A stretch of 13,958 nt of DNA from Clostridiales bacterium UBA1389 (GTDB lineage: Bacteria; Bacillota; Clostridia; Oscillospirales; CAG-382), in NCBI GenBank assembly GCA_002305335.1, contig DBQR01000009.1:1-13958 (forward strand), given 5' to 3'. Below the pieces are notes generated by a model, which was not told the origin of the DNA, searched no databases, and worked only from the letters and a program-made list of their open reading frames with translations. Positions 5,758 to 13,958 of the stretch are shown here, one piece after another. A program made the position numbers and the translations under genes. Position 1 is the stretch's first letter; each line of letters opens with the position of its first letter.

Positions 5758-8700
5758 TTATTTATAATACTCAACCGCCGACCGGAATATCCCCATATCG
5801 TAGTTTCCGGGGACGTTTTTGTAAAGACCTTCGCCGGTACGTTCGGTATGCCCCATTTTGCCGAGCACCCTGCCGTCGGGGGAGGTTATCCCCTCAACCG
5901 CCATAACCGAACCGTTAGGGTTGAACAGAATGTCATAGGTGGGGTTGCCCTGATCGTCCACATACCGGGTGGCTATCTGCCCGTTCTGAGCAAGATTCAA
6001 AATAACCGCCTCATCCGCTAAAAAACGTCCCTCTCCGTGAGATATAGGCACCGTATAAACCTCCCCCACACCGGTATTCATAAGCCAGGGGGATTTATTT
6101 GAAACAACCTTTGTCTTAACCAGCCTTGACTGGTGGCGGCCGATAACGTTGAAGGTAAGGGTGGGCATTTCCGGGGTTGTTTCGATTATCCTCCCGTAGG
6201 GGACAAGCCCTAATTTTATCAAAGCCTGAAAACCGTTGCAGATGCCGCATATAAGGCCGTCCCGCACTTCAAGGAGTTTTGTTATTTCCTCTTTTATTTC
6301 GTTGTTTCTGAAAAAGGCGGTAATGAATTTTCCCGAACCCTCGGGTTCGTCACCCCCGGAAAACCCTCCGGGGATAATCACCATCTGACTCTGGGAAAGC
6401 TTTTTGGAAAATTCCCTTACGGATTCGCCGATATTTTCAGGCGTAAGGTTGTTTATTACAAAAATTTCGGGTACCGCCCCCGCTTTTTCAAGGGCTTTGG
6501 CGGTATCGTATTCGCAGTTGGTGCCGGGGAATACGGGGATAAGAACTCTCGGCGACGCTAACTTTACCCCCGACACCGGCTTGGCTTGGGAAATAAATGT
6601 TAATTCGGGTATTGGGGCGGGGTTTGCCTTTGTTCCGGTGGGGTAAACCGCCTCAAGGGGGGATTCGTATTCGGCATACAGCTTGTCAAGGTCTATCCGG
6701 CTGTTTCCGAAGGAAATGCCGCCGGTATCTCTTGTTTTACCCAAAAGTATGCCTTCGCCGGGGTATTCGTCAAGCTCCACCACAAAGGAGCCGTAGGAAT
6801 AGCCGAAAATATCCTCCAAGGTTGTGTTGTCGTCATATTCAAAGGAAATATTGTTCCCCAGACAGGATTTAATCACCCCTTCGGCGATACCGCCGTAAAC
6901 CGGGGTAAAGGCCGAATAGACCATCCCGTTTTTAATAAGGGATTCCACCTTTTCGCAGTTTTCCATAAAGGAGGAGGGTATTGGGAGCCCCTTCGGACCG
7001 TATTCCGGCTTAAACCATACCACCGCATGGCCTGACGACTTGAATTCGGGGGAGACCACGTTTTCAACCCTTCCCGTTGCCACACCGAAGGAAACAAGGG
7101 TGGGGGGCACGTCTATGTCTTCAAAGCTCCCCGACATGGAATCCTTCCCCCCGATGGAGGCTATACCCAGGTCAAGCTGGGCGTCAAGACCGCCCAACAG
7201 GGCGGACAGGGGTTTTCCCCAGCGGGAAGGATCCTCCCGCAGTTTTTCGAAATATTCCTGAAAGGTCAGATGTATGCTTTTATAGTCGCCGCCGGTAGCT
7301 ATAAGCTTTGAAACTGACTCGATAACCGCAAGGTAGGCCCCGTGATAGGGGGATTTTTCGCTTATATAGGGGTTAAAGCCGTAGGACATTACGGAACAGG
7401 TAGCTGTGTCCCCCTTTTCGACGGGTATCTTGTGAACCATTGCCTGAAGGGGGGTAAGCTGTTTTTTCCCGCCGAAGGGCATTAACACCGTGCCCCTGCC
7501 TATGGTGGAGTCAAACCGTTCCGCCAGCCCCCGCCTTGAGCAGACATTCAAATCCTTTACTAAGTCAATACTTCCCTTTTCAAAGTCGGAAGGAAGAGCT
7601 TTTTCAAATTCGCCGGCTTTGGCCAGATGGGCTGAAGTATGTTTCTGGGCTCCGTTGGAATTAAGGAAGTCCCGGGAAAGGTCAACAATAATATCCCCGT
7701 TCCATTTCATTACAAGCCGCTTATTTTCGGTTACCCTTGCCACAACGGTGGCCTCAAGGTTTTCCCCCCGGGCAAGGGATATGAATTTTTCGGCATTGTC
7801 GGCGGACACCACCACCGCCATTCTCTCCTGGGATTCGGATATGGCAAGTTCGGTGCCGTCAAGGCCGGCATATTTCTTTTTAACGGTATCAAGGTTGATA
7901 TCAAGGCCTTCGGCAAGCTCCCCGATTGCCACCGACACTCCCCCGGCACCGAAATCGTTGCAGCGTTTTATCAAACGGGAGGCATTCGGGTTTCTAAACA
8001 ACCTTTGGATTTTTCTTTCCTCCGGCGGGTTTCCCTTCTGCACCTCTGCTCCGCAATGGGTCAATGACGATGCGGTATGGGATTTCGAAGACCCCGTCGC
8101 CCCGCCGCAGCCGTCCCGGCCGGTTCTGCCGCCGAGGAGTATCACCACATCTCCGGGAGAAGGTTCCTCCCGCTTAACGGCGTCAACCTTCACCGCCCCG
8201 ATAACCGCACCGATTTCCATCCGCTTCGCCACATAACCGTCATGGTAGATTTCCTCCACCTGTCCGGTGGCAAGCCCCACCTGATTGCCGTAGGAGGAAT
8301 AGCCCGCGGCGGCGGTGGTGCAGATTTTTCTCTGGGGAAGTTTTCCCGGCAGGGTTTCTTCAATTGGGGTAAGGGGGTTACCCGCCCCGGTTACCCGCAT
8401 GGCGGCATAGACATACGCCCTCCCCGAAAGGGGGTCACGAATGGCTCCGCCGATACAGGTGGCGGCCCCCCCGAAGGGCTCTATTTCGGTGGGGTGGTTG
8501 TGGGTTTCGTTCTTGAAAAGCAATAGCCAGTCCTGGTTTTCGCCTTCAACATCCACTTTGATTTTTACCGTACAGGCGTTTATTTCGGGGGATTCGTCCA
8601 GGTCGGTTAAAATCCCCTTGGATTTAAGGTATTTAGCGGCCACGGTGGCAATATCCATAAGGCAGACGGGCTTGGTTATTCCCAAGGCCTTTCGTATGGA

Positions 8701-9462
8701 AAGATAGCGTTTATAGGAATTTTCCAGCTCGACGCAGTCAAAGGAAACATTGTCGATGGCCGTAAGGAAGGTAGTATGACGGCAGTGGTCGGACCAGTAG
8801 GTGTCGAGAACCCTGATTTCGGTAAGGGTGGGATTGCGGTTTTCAGAGGAAAAATACTCCTGACAGAGCTTTAAATCCTCCTCGTCCATTGCCAGACCGT
8901 ATTCCGAAATAAATTCTTTTCTCCCGTCGGAATCCAGGGTATTGAAGCCTTCAAGGATTTTTATTTTCCCGGGAACCGGATATTCGGTTTTAAGGGTGGT
9001 ATATTCCTCAAGGGAGGCTTCCCTGCATTCCACCGGGTTTATAAAGTAGTTTTTGATTTTTATAAGCTCGTCCTGTGTTAAACTGCCGTAAAGGACATAT
9101 ATTTTCGCGGTTTTAACCTCCGGCCGTTCCTTACCGGTAATAATGCCTATACACTGGGAGGCGGAATCCGCCCGCTGGTCAAACTGCCCCGGGAGGAATT
9201 CCACGCCGAAAACAGCCACAGCGTCCGACGTGTCAAGGGATATTGACGCAATGTCAAGCTGGGGTTCGGAAAACACCGTCTTAACGCACCGGGAAAACAC
9301 AATATCGTTAAAATCCGAATCGTTACCCTCCACGTCATAGCGGTTTACAACCCGCAAGCCAGTAACCCCCTTAATGTTAAGAAGGTTTCTTATATCCGAA
9401 AGGGCATATTCCGATTCCACCGCAAGGTGCTTTTTCTTTTCAACGTAAATCCTGTAAACCAT
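5758..9462 (-). CDS. purL: Phosphoribosylformylglycinamidine synthase, single-chain PurL
   Basis: A 1234-residue enzyme that turns FGAR, glutamine and ATP into FGAM in the cytosol, the fourth step of purine synthesis. The order is a PurS-like N-terminal region, a linker with TYWSDHCRHTTF (221-232), the first AIR-synthase-type half with FKNETHNHPTEIEPFGGAAT (316-335), the second half with SIGGKDSMSGSF (769-780), and a C-terminal glutaminase domain from about 970. The glutaminase shows PGTNCEYD (979-986), PGGFSGGD (1031-1038), nucleophile C1075 in GICNGFQ, and H1142/E1144 in SHGEGRF. All three functions that Bacillus splits into PurS, PurL and PurQ are thus on one chain. The length is shorter than the roughly 1300-residue proteobacterial form and fits the Clostridial-type family (TIGR01857, from memory). 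The ATG overlaps the purD stop by one base (TAATG), with GGGAG five bases upstream. Confidence 0.97.
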   Translation of the reverse strand: MVYRIYVEKKKHLAVESEYALSDIRNLLNIKGVTGLRVVNRYDVEGNDSDFNDIVFSRCVKTVFSEPQLDIASISLDTSDAVAVFGVEFLPGQFDQRADSASQCIGIITGKERPEVKTAKIYVLYGSLTQDELIKIKNYFINPVECREASLEEYTTLKTEYPVPGKIKILEGFNTLDSDGRKEFISEYGLAMDEEDLKLCQEYFSSENRNPTLTEIRVLDTYWSDHCRHTTFLTAIDNVSFDCVELENSYKRYLSIRKALGITKPVCLMDIATVAAKYLKSKGILTDLDESPEINACTVKIKVDVEGENQDWLLLFKNETHNHPTEIEPFGGAATCIGGAIRDPLSGRAYVYAAMRVTGAGNPLTPIEETLPGKLPQRKICTTAAAGYSSYGNQVGLATGQVEEIYHDGYVAKRMEIGAVIGAVKVDAVKREEPSPGDVVILLGGRTGRDGCGGATGSSKSHTASSLTHCGAEVQKGNPPEERKIQRLFRNPNASRLIKRCNDFGAGGVSVAIGELAEGLDINLDTVKKKYAGLDGTELAISESQERMAVVVSADNAEKFISLARGENLEATVVARVTENKRLVMKWNGDIIVDLSRDFLNSNGAQKHTSAHLAKAGEFEKALPSDFEKGSIDLVKDLNVCSRRGLAERFDSTIGRGTVLMPFGGKKQLTPLQAMVHKIPVEKGDTATCSVMSYGFNPYISEKSPYHGAYLAVIESVSKLIATGGDYKSIHLTFQEYFEKLREDPSRWGKPLSALLGGLDAQLDLGIASIGGKDSMSGSFEDIDVPPTLVSFGVATGRVENVVSPEFKSSGHAVVWFKPEYGPKGLPIPSSFMENCEKVESLIKNGMVYSAFTPVYGGIAEGVIKSCLGNNISFEYDDNTTLEDIFGYSYGSFVVELDEYPGEGILLGKTRDTGGISFGNSRIDLDKLYAEYESPLEAVYPTGTKANPAPIPELTFISQAKPVSGVKLASPRVLIPVFPGTNCEYDTAKALEKAGAVPEIFVINNLTPENIGESVREFSKKLSQSQMVIIPGGFSGGDEPEGSGKFITAFFRNNEIKEEITKLLEVRDGLICGICNGFQALIKLGLVPYGRIIETTPEMPTLTFNVIGRHQSRLVKTKVVSNKSPWLMNTGVGEVYTVPISHGEGRFLADEAVILNLAQNGQIATRYVDDQGNPTYDILFNPNGSVMAVEGITSPDGRVLGKMGHTERTGEGLYKNVPGNYDMGIFRSAVEYYK

Positions 9463-10736
9463 TATAACTCCCGCGCCAAAAGGGCTTTTCTGCCTATGTC
9501 GGTTCTGTAGTAAGCGTTTTTGAAATTAATTTTCTTAACGTCATTATAAGACATTTCGATTGCTTTTTCAAGAGTATCGGATACATTGGTTATTCCAAGC
9601 ACCCTCCCCCCGTTGGTTACAAGCAATCCGTCTTTGAAAGCGGTTCCGGCAAAGTATATTTCCCCGGTTTTGCCTTCCCCGACGGTTATTTCAAATCCCT
9701 TTTCGTAGGAAACGGGGTAGCCCCGGGACGCCATAACCACGCAGCAGGAATAACCGTTCCTGAACTTAACCTCTATTTCGTCAAGCCGTTCCTGATGTAC
9801 AGCCTTCATGATTTCAAACAAATCCGTTTCAAGCAAGGGCAGGACCGCCTGGGCTTCCGGGTCCCCGAAGCGGCAGTTGTATTCTATAACCTTAACCCCT
9901 TCGGCGGTAATCATCAAGCCGAAGTACAGACACCCCTTAAAGGGAATTCCCTCGCTTTTCATGGCGGATACGGTGGGTAAAAATATTTCGGTCATACACC
10001 TTTCGGCAATTTCATTTGTATAGTAGGGGTTTGGAGAAACCGCTCCCATCCCCCCGGTGTTGGGACCTAGGTCGCCGTCAAAGGCTTTTTTATGGTCCAT
10101 AGAGGAAACCATGGGGACTATGGTATTGCCGTCGGTAAAGGTGAGTACGGTAACCTCAACACCGGACAGAAACTCCTCGATAACAATACTGTTGCCGCTT
10201 TTGCCGAAAATTTTATCCTTCATTATGGAAATAACGGCGTTTTCGGCATCGTCCCTTGTGCCGGCGATGATTACCCCTTTCCCCAGGGCAAGACCGTCGG
10301 CTTTTATAACCACGGGGAGCTTGAAGTTTTTCACATATTCCAGGGCTTTTTCAGCCTCCGAAAACACATTGTATTCCGCCGTGGGGATACGGTATTTTTT
10401 CATTAAATTCTTGGCGAAAACCTTGCTGCCCTCTATCTGGGCTGCCGTTTTTGAAGGGCCGAAGGCGGGGATTCCCGCAGATTCCAATTCGTCAACCATA
10501 CCCAAAACCAGCGGGTCGTCGGGGGAAACCACAGCGAAAGATATATTGTTTGCCATGGCAAACTCTACGACGCCCTTAATATCGGTGGCGGAGATATTCA
10601 CACATTCGGCGTCGCCTGACATTCCGGCATTGCCGGGGAGGGCGTAAATCTTATTTATTTCCGGTGACTTTTTCAACGCTCTGATAATGGCGTGTTCCCG
10701 CCCGCCTCCGCCTACAACCATTATATCCTTTTTCAT
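9462..10736 (-). CDS. purD: Phosphoribosylamine-glycine ligase (GAR synthetase)
   Basis: A 424-residue ATP-grasp enzyme of normal family length. It joins phosphoribosylamine and glycine to make GAR, the second step of purine synthesis. Visible motifs are the N-terminal VGGGGREHA (8-16), GPSKTAAQIEGSK (93-105) at the ATP-grasp entry, GPNTGGMGAVSPNP (224-237), and EYNCRFGDPEAQ (285-296) with metal/ATP-binding residues. The C-terminal eukaryote-like fold follows to residue 424. An AGGCGGGG stretch precedes the ATG. The gene sits 18 bases after purH and overlaps the purL start by one base, so it is co-transcribed and probably translationally coupled with purL. Confidence 0.97.
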   Translation of the reverse strand: MKKDIMVVGGGGREHAIIRALKKSPEINKIYALPGNAGMSGDAECVNISATDIKGVVEFAMANNISFAVVSPDDPLVLGMVDELESAGIPAFGPSKTAAQIEGSKVFAKNLMKKYRIPTAEYNVFSEAEKALEYVKNFKLPVVIKADGLALGKGVIIAGTRDDAENAVISIMKDKIFGKSGNSIVIEEFLSGVEVTVLTFTDGNTIVPMVSSMDHKKAFDGDLGPNTGGMGAVSPNPYYTNEIAERCMTEIFLPTVSAMKSEGIPFKGCLYFGLMITAEGVKVIEYNCRFGDPEAQAVLPLLETDLFEIMKAVHQERLDEIEVKFRNGYSCCVVMASRGYPVSYEKGFEITVGEGKTGEIYFAGTAFKDGLLVTNGGRVLGITNVSDTLEKAIEMSYNDVKKINFKNAYYRTDIGRKALLAREL

Positions 10737-10754
10737 TTTACCCCGCCTTTCGTT

Positions 10755-11939
10755 TTAATGATGGAACAGCCGGACGCCGGTAAAAGCCATGGCAATACCG
10801 TATTTGTCGCAGACGGAAATAACCTCACCGTCCCGTACTGAACCGCCGGGCTGTGCCACGTATTTTACCCCGCTTCTGTATGCCCGTTCGATATTGTCCC
10901 CGAAGGGGAAGAAAGCGTCGCTCCCCAGGGAAACTCCGGTTATGTTTTTCAGAAATTCCCTTTTCTCCTCGGCCGTCAGGCTTTCGGGCTTGACGGTAAA
11001 GTAGTTCTGCCAAAGACCGTCGGTTAAAACATCCTCCTCATAACCGGAAATATAAAGGTCAATGACATTGTTCCGGTCGGGACGCCCCAAGTCCGCCCTG
11101 AAGGGGAGACTTAATACCTTCGGGTGGAACCGCAGATGCCAGTTGTCGGCCTTTCCGGCGGCAAGGCGGGTGCAGTGGATTCTTGACTGCTGGCCGGCCC
11201 CCACCCCTATGGCCTGTCCCCCTTGAGCAAAGCACACCGAATTGGACTGGGTGTATTTTAGGGTGATAAGGGAGATAATAAGGTCTAATTTGGCATCATC
11301 CGGGATTATTTTGTTTTCGGTAACCAGATTTTCAAGGAGGGAATAGTCGATTTCGGCGTTATTCCTTGCCTGCTCGAAGGTGACGCCGAAAACCTGCTTT
11401 GATTCGATAACCTCCGGCACATAGGAGGGGTCAATCTGAATTATGTTATAGTTGCCTTTTCTTTTAGACTGAAGTATTTCAAGGGCGGTCTTTGTGTAGC
11501 CGGGAGCGATAACACCGTCGGAAACCTCCCGGAAGATGATATTCGCCGTAACCTCGTCGCAGATATCCGACAAAGCGATAAAGTCGCCGAAGGAGGACAT
11601 CCGGTCTGTACCCCTTGCCCTTGCATAAGCGCAGGCGACGGGGGAATCGTCAAGTCCCGTTATATCCTCCACAAAGCAGACCCTTTTGGTTGTTTCGTCA
11701 AGGACCCTGCCCACCGCGGCGGAGGTGGGGGAAACATGCTTGAAGGACGTGGCGGAGGGTAATCCCGTCGCTTCCTTTAATTCCTTTACCAGCTGCCAGC
11801 CGTTTAACGCATCAAGAAAGTTGATATATCCGGGGTTGCCGTTTAGCACCTCAATGGGGAGTTTCCCCCCGTCTTTCATATAAATCCTTGCGTCCTTCTG
11901 ATTGGGGTTGCAGCCGTATTTCAGTTTGAATTCCTTCAT
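10755..11939 (-). CDS. purH: AICAR transformylase, PurH lacking the IMP cyclohydrolase domain
   Basis: A 394-residue protein matching only the C-terminal transformylase half of bifunctional PurH (typically above 500 residues). Conserved blocks in order are LKYGCNPNQKDARIY (6-20), SFKHVSPTSAA with the catalytic K67-H68 pair, a GIGAGQ-type block (IGVGAGQQSRIH), SDAFFPFGD, QPGGSVRDGEV, and the C-terminal GIAMAFTGVRLFHH. It transfers formyl from 10-formyltetrahydrofolate to AICAR to give FAICAR. The usual N-terminal cyclohydrolase domain is absent. This is not a truncation artefact: the ATG has GGAGG seven bases upstream and overlaps the stop of the upstream purO gene by four bases (ATGA), and no remnant of the missing domain is seen. 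The next step must be done by another enzyme, and the upstream gene fits that role. Confidence 0.95.
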   Translation of the reverse strand: MKEFKLKYGCNPNQKDARIYMKDGGKLPIEVLNGNPGYINFLDALNGWQLVKELKEATGLPSATSFKHVSPTSAAVGRVLDETTKRVCFVEDITGLDDSPVACAYARARGTDRMSSFGDFIALSDICDEVTANIIFREVSDGVIAPGYTKTALEILQSKRKGNYNIIQIDPSYVPEVIESKQVFGVTFEQARNNAEIDYSLLENLVTENKIIPDDAKLDLIISLITLKYTQSNSVCFAQGGQAIGVGAGQQSRIHCTRLAAGKADNWHLRFHPKVLSLPFRADLGRPDRNNVIDLYISGYEEDVLTDGLWQNYFTVKPESLTAEEKREFLKNITGVSLGSDAFFPFGDNIERAYRSGVKYVAQPGGSVRDGEVISVCDKYGIAMAFTGVRLFHH

Positions 11940-12658
11940 TTTAGACCCTCCGGGGAGTTTTTGTTAATAATCAGGCTTTTATAAGTATGGTCGCTTAGGT
12001 TATCGTATCTTACAAATAGGGAAATTTTATTTTCGCTATTTAGGCTGTTCCAGATAAGATAGGCGAATTTTTCGATGTCGTTTGATATCTCGACCCTTTT
12101 GGGCTCCCCCGTAAAGGAGGGAAGGGGGCTGCCGTCGCAGTTGTATGTATGTATGAGATGTCCTGTTCCGGGTTGGGGGGTGTAGTTGAAATAAAACCTG
12201 TTGCAGACCGTTCCCTTTTCGTCGCCGGACTTTAATATGCTTAATTTATATGTGAAGTCATCATTAGAAAAATCAATTATCCCGCTTATTCTCGGGGTGA
12301 AGTTGGGACTGTCGGGCTCAAAGGTACGGGTATTCGATGCTTCCTCAAAGGTTTTGCCCTCCGTAAGGAAATTATATATTGTGTCGGTCTGGTCCCCGTT
12401 GGTTACAATAAGGCTGTTTTTATATTGCCTTACGGGGGAATAGATAATAAGGGAGGGGTCTTTGACCTTGGTTTGGTCGTAAGGATAGATGGCAACTTCC
12501 CCGTTTTTTTCGGTAAAAACGCGGTTCCGGGAATTTTCGCTCCGCCCCATTATAAAATAAGCCGAAACGGCGTATCCGCCGTCGGGGGTTTTACCCAGTA
12601 TAATCCCCCTGCCGGGATAGGGGTTTTCCGATAGCAGTTTATCGATTTTATTATTCAT
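11936..12658 (-). CDS. purO: IMP cyclohydrolase of the archaeal PurO type
   Basis: A 240-residue protein unrelated to the PurH cyclohydrolase domain but resembling archaeal PurO (PF07826 family, from memory). Matching blocks are YPGRGIILGKTPDGGYAVSAYF (14-35), GRSENSRNR (38-46), IVTNGDQTDTIYNF (84-97, compare VSNGSHTDTI in methanogen PurO) and TPRISG (121-126). PurO has an Ntn-hydrolase-like fold and closes FAICAR to IMP. The protein is longer than the roughly 200-residue archaeal enzyme, with extra sequence mainly in the second half. The context is decisive: it overlaps purN by eight bases and purH by four bases, and purH here lacks its own cyclohydrolase domain. GGGAG precedes the ATG. Activity is inferred from family and context. 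Confidence 0.9.
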   Translation of the reverse strand: MNNKIDKLLSENPYPGRGIILGKTPDGGYAVSAYFIMGRSENSRNRVFTEKNGEVAIYPYDQTKVKDPSLIIYSPVRQYKNSLIVTNGDQTDTIYNFLTEGKTFEEASNTRTFEPDSPNFTPRISGIIDFSNDDFTYKLSILKSGDEKGTVCNRFYFNYTPQPGTGHLIHTYNCDGSPLPSFTGEPKRVEISNDIEKFAYLIWNSLNSENKISLFVRYDNLSDHTYKSLIINKNSPEGLK

Positions 12659-13283
12659 ACTGAACTCCCTTGTTTTTCCCTTTATTTAAAAGCTCCTTTG
12701 ACACAGTTTCAACCGCTTTGGGTAAAATCACCCATTCGGCGTTTTCCATCACCCTGTGCTGAAGCGTTTCGGGGGTGTCGCACTCCCTGATTTTTATGGC
12801 TTTCTGGGAGATTATTTTCCCCCCGTCGGGGATTTCGTTTACATAATGAACCGTCGCCCCTGTGACCTTGACACCATATCTTAACGCCGCCTCATGCACC
12901 TTTATCCCGTAAAAGCCCTGACCGCAGAAGGAGGGGATAAGGGAGGGGTGGACGTTTATTATCCTGTCGGGGTACCGGGAAACGAAGTCGGCGGAAAGAA
13001 TATTCATAAACCCCGCAAGGACGATTAAATCAATGTCATATCTTTTAAGTTCCTTGAGTATCTTACCTTCAAATTCTGCCTTGTCCCTGCAGCCCTTTTT
13101 GGGGATTACGCAGACGGGGATACCGGCAATTTCCGCCCGGTTTATGGCGTAGGCTTCCGGATTGTCGGCAATAACAAGGGTTAGCTTTCCGTGCTTAATT
13201 ATCCCGCTCTTTTTGGCGTCAATCAAAGCCTGCAGATTGGTGCCTCCCCCCGACACCAGGACGGCAATATTGATTTTTTTCAT
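12651..13283 (-). CDS. purN: Phosphoribosylglycinamide formyltransferase (10-formyl-THF dependent)
   Basis: A 210-residue enzyme of usual length that formylates GAR to FGAR using 10-formyltetrahydrofolate, the third purine step. The N-terminal SGGGTNLQAL (11-20) is the phosphate-binding loop. The catalytic triad is visible as N110 and H112 in INVHPSLIP and D153 in IPDGG. A GGGGGAGGG stretch lies just before the ATG. It starts 13 bases after purM and its last eight bases overlap the purO start, so it lies mid-operon. The C-terminal tail is lysine-rich and short. Confidence 0.96.
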   Translation of the reverse strand: MKKINIAVLVSGGGTNLQALIDAKKSGIIKHGKLTLVIADNPEAYAINRAEIAGIPVCVIPKKGCRDKAEFEGKILKELKRYDIDLIVLAGFMNILSADFVSRYPDRIINVHPSLIPSFCGQGFYGIKVHEAALRYGVKVTGATVHYVNEIPDGGKIISQKAIKIRECDTPETLQHRVMENAEWVILPKAVETVSKELLNKGKNKGVQYE

Positions 13284-13296
13284 ATTCCCTCCCCCT

Positions 13297-13958
13297 TTAA
13301 TTTTTAATAATTACCTCGCGTTCGCCTTCGGCAATCTCGCCGATAATATAGGCATCAATGCCGTTTTGCTTTAATATATCAAGAGATTTATCCGCTTCCG
13401 AAGAGCCGATTATAACCGTCATGCCCACCCCCATGTTAAAGGTGTTGAACATATCCCGGTCGGGAACATCCCCGGCGGTGGCGATTATACCGAAAATGGG
13501 GGGTATTCTAAGGGCTTTCCTTGAAATGACGGCGGAAACGCCGTTTTTCAGGCAGCGGGGAATGTTTTCGAAAAATCCTCCTCCGGTGATATGGGAAACA
13601 CCCTTTATTTTAACTTCCTTGTTTAGGGCAAGCATGGGTTTTACGTAGATTTCGGTGGGGGTAAGCAGCACTTCCCCCAGGGTTTTGCCTGAATATTCGG
13701 GGAGTTTCTTGTTTAACGACCCGTTTTCCACATCAAATACCTTCCTTACCAGGGAGTATCCGTTGGAATGAACCCCGGAGGAGGGAAGGCCGATTATAAC
13801 GTCGCCGGCTTTCATTTCCGAATTGTTTATTACTTTATCTTTATCCACGATTCCCACCGCAAAGCCGGCAAGGTCATATTCACCTTCCTTGTAGAAGGAA
13901 GGCATTTCGGCGGTTTCGCCACCAACAAGACCGCAGCCTGCCTTAACACAGCCCGCGG
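13297..13958 (-). CDS. purM: Phosphoribosylformylglycinamidine cyclo-ligase, N-terminus cut by window edge
   Basis: The frame is open to the right edge, giving 219 visible residues of a protein usually near 340. The visible part begins just before GLVGGETAEMP, the conserved PurM block, and continues through AGFAVGIV, SSGVHSNGYSLVRK, LTPTEIYVK, HITGGGFFENIPR and FNMGVGM, which covers most of the second half. The internal ATG at 13905 (M of AEMP) is not the start. PurM closes FGAM to AIR with ATP, the fifth purine step. It is the first visible gene of the operon; its stop codon is 13 bases before purN. Confidence 0.97.
   Translation of the reverse strand, partial: AGCVKAGCGLVGGETAEMPSFYKEGEYDLAGFAVGIVDKDKVINNSEMKAGDVIIGLPSSGVHSNGYSLVRKVFDVENGSLNKKLPEYSGKTLGEVLLTPTEIYVKPMLALNKEVKIKGVSHITGGGFFENIPRCLKNGVSAVISRKALRIPPIFGIIATAGDVPDRDMFNTFNMGVGMTVIIGSSEADKSLDILKQNGIDAYIIGEIAEGEREVIIKN

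Noticed and set aside
7490..8236. Long open frame on the plus strand opposite purL (248 codons)
   Set aside because: It is an antisense shadow of a strongly conserved gene. The product is Ser/Pro/Arg-rich without motifs, and no promoter or ribosome binding site was seen.
10057..10647. Open frame on the plus strand opposite purD (196 codons)
   Set aside because: It is antisense to a full, motif-complete purD, has low-complexity composition, and lacks initiation signals.
10755..11939. Transformylase-only purH as a frameshifted or truncated bifunctional PurH
   Set aside because: The start has a good ribosome binding site and an ATGA overlap with the upstream gene. The upstream gene is a different cyclohydrolase family, not a remnant of the missing domain.
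13297..13905. purM starting at the ATG at 13905
   Set aside because: The frame stays open to the window edge and encodes the conserved GLVGGETAE directly before that methionine, so the ATG is internal.
1..13958. CRISPR arrays, tRNA or rRNA genes, insertion sequences, purine riboswitch
   Set aside because: I saw no regular repeats, no cloverleaf or rRNA-like blocks, no transposase or flanking inverted repeats. Any purine leader control would lie upstream of purM, beyond the right edge.

Overview
The window looks like chromosomal DNA of an anaerobic, low-to-mid GC Firmicute, most likely a gut-type Clostridia (Oscillospiraceae/Ruminococcaceae-like). The basis is strong AGGAGG-type ribosome binding sites, near-perfect TTGACA-17-TATAAT promoters with short leaders, a Ser/Glu-rich lipoprotein binding protein, a single-chain PurL of the Clostridial type, and a PurO-type IMP cyclohydrolase paired with a PurH that has only the transformylase part. 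The taxonomic placement is inference. No rRNA, tRNA, CRISPR array or mobile element was seen, and no gene-free stretch exceeds 200 bases.

Left part (1-4560), single-gene units. A DUF2284-type cysteine-rich protein runs off the left edge on the minus strand. It is divergent from a solute-binding lipoprotein on the plus strand, and their back-to-back promoters lie in a 126-base gap. The lipoprotein gene converges on a leaderless GHL10 (COG1649-like) glycosyl hydrolase gene, with a strong hairpin between them. Upstream of the hydrolase gene is its own consensus promoter, which abuts the terminator of a stomatin-like (slipin/SPFH) membrane protein gene.

Middle (4561-5045). A 198-base divergent promoter region separates slipin from a 62-residue hydrophobic/arginine-rich small protein. 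That gene ends at a perfect 13-bp hairpin shared with the end of the purine-side transcription unit.

Right part (5046-13958), a minus-strand de novo purine operon read in the order purM (cut by the right edge), purN, purO, purH (transformylase only), purD, purL, then a HAD phosphatase. Stop/start overlaps of 8, 4 and 1 bases join purN-purO, purO-purH and purD-purL, which suggests translational coupling. Together these cover GAR synthesis (PurD), GAR formylation (PurN), FGAM synthesis (PurL), AIR synthesis (PurM), AICAR formylation (PurH) and ring closure to IMP (PurO). PurF, PurE, PurC and PurB are not in view; some may lie upstream beyond the right edge.

The most notable observation is that the usual bifunctional PurH is replaced by two overlapping genes: a transformylase-only PurH and a cyclohydrolase resembling the archaeal PurO family. 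The least explained gene is the small basic membrane protein divergent from the slipin.
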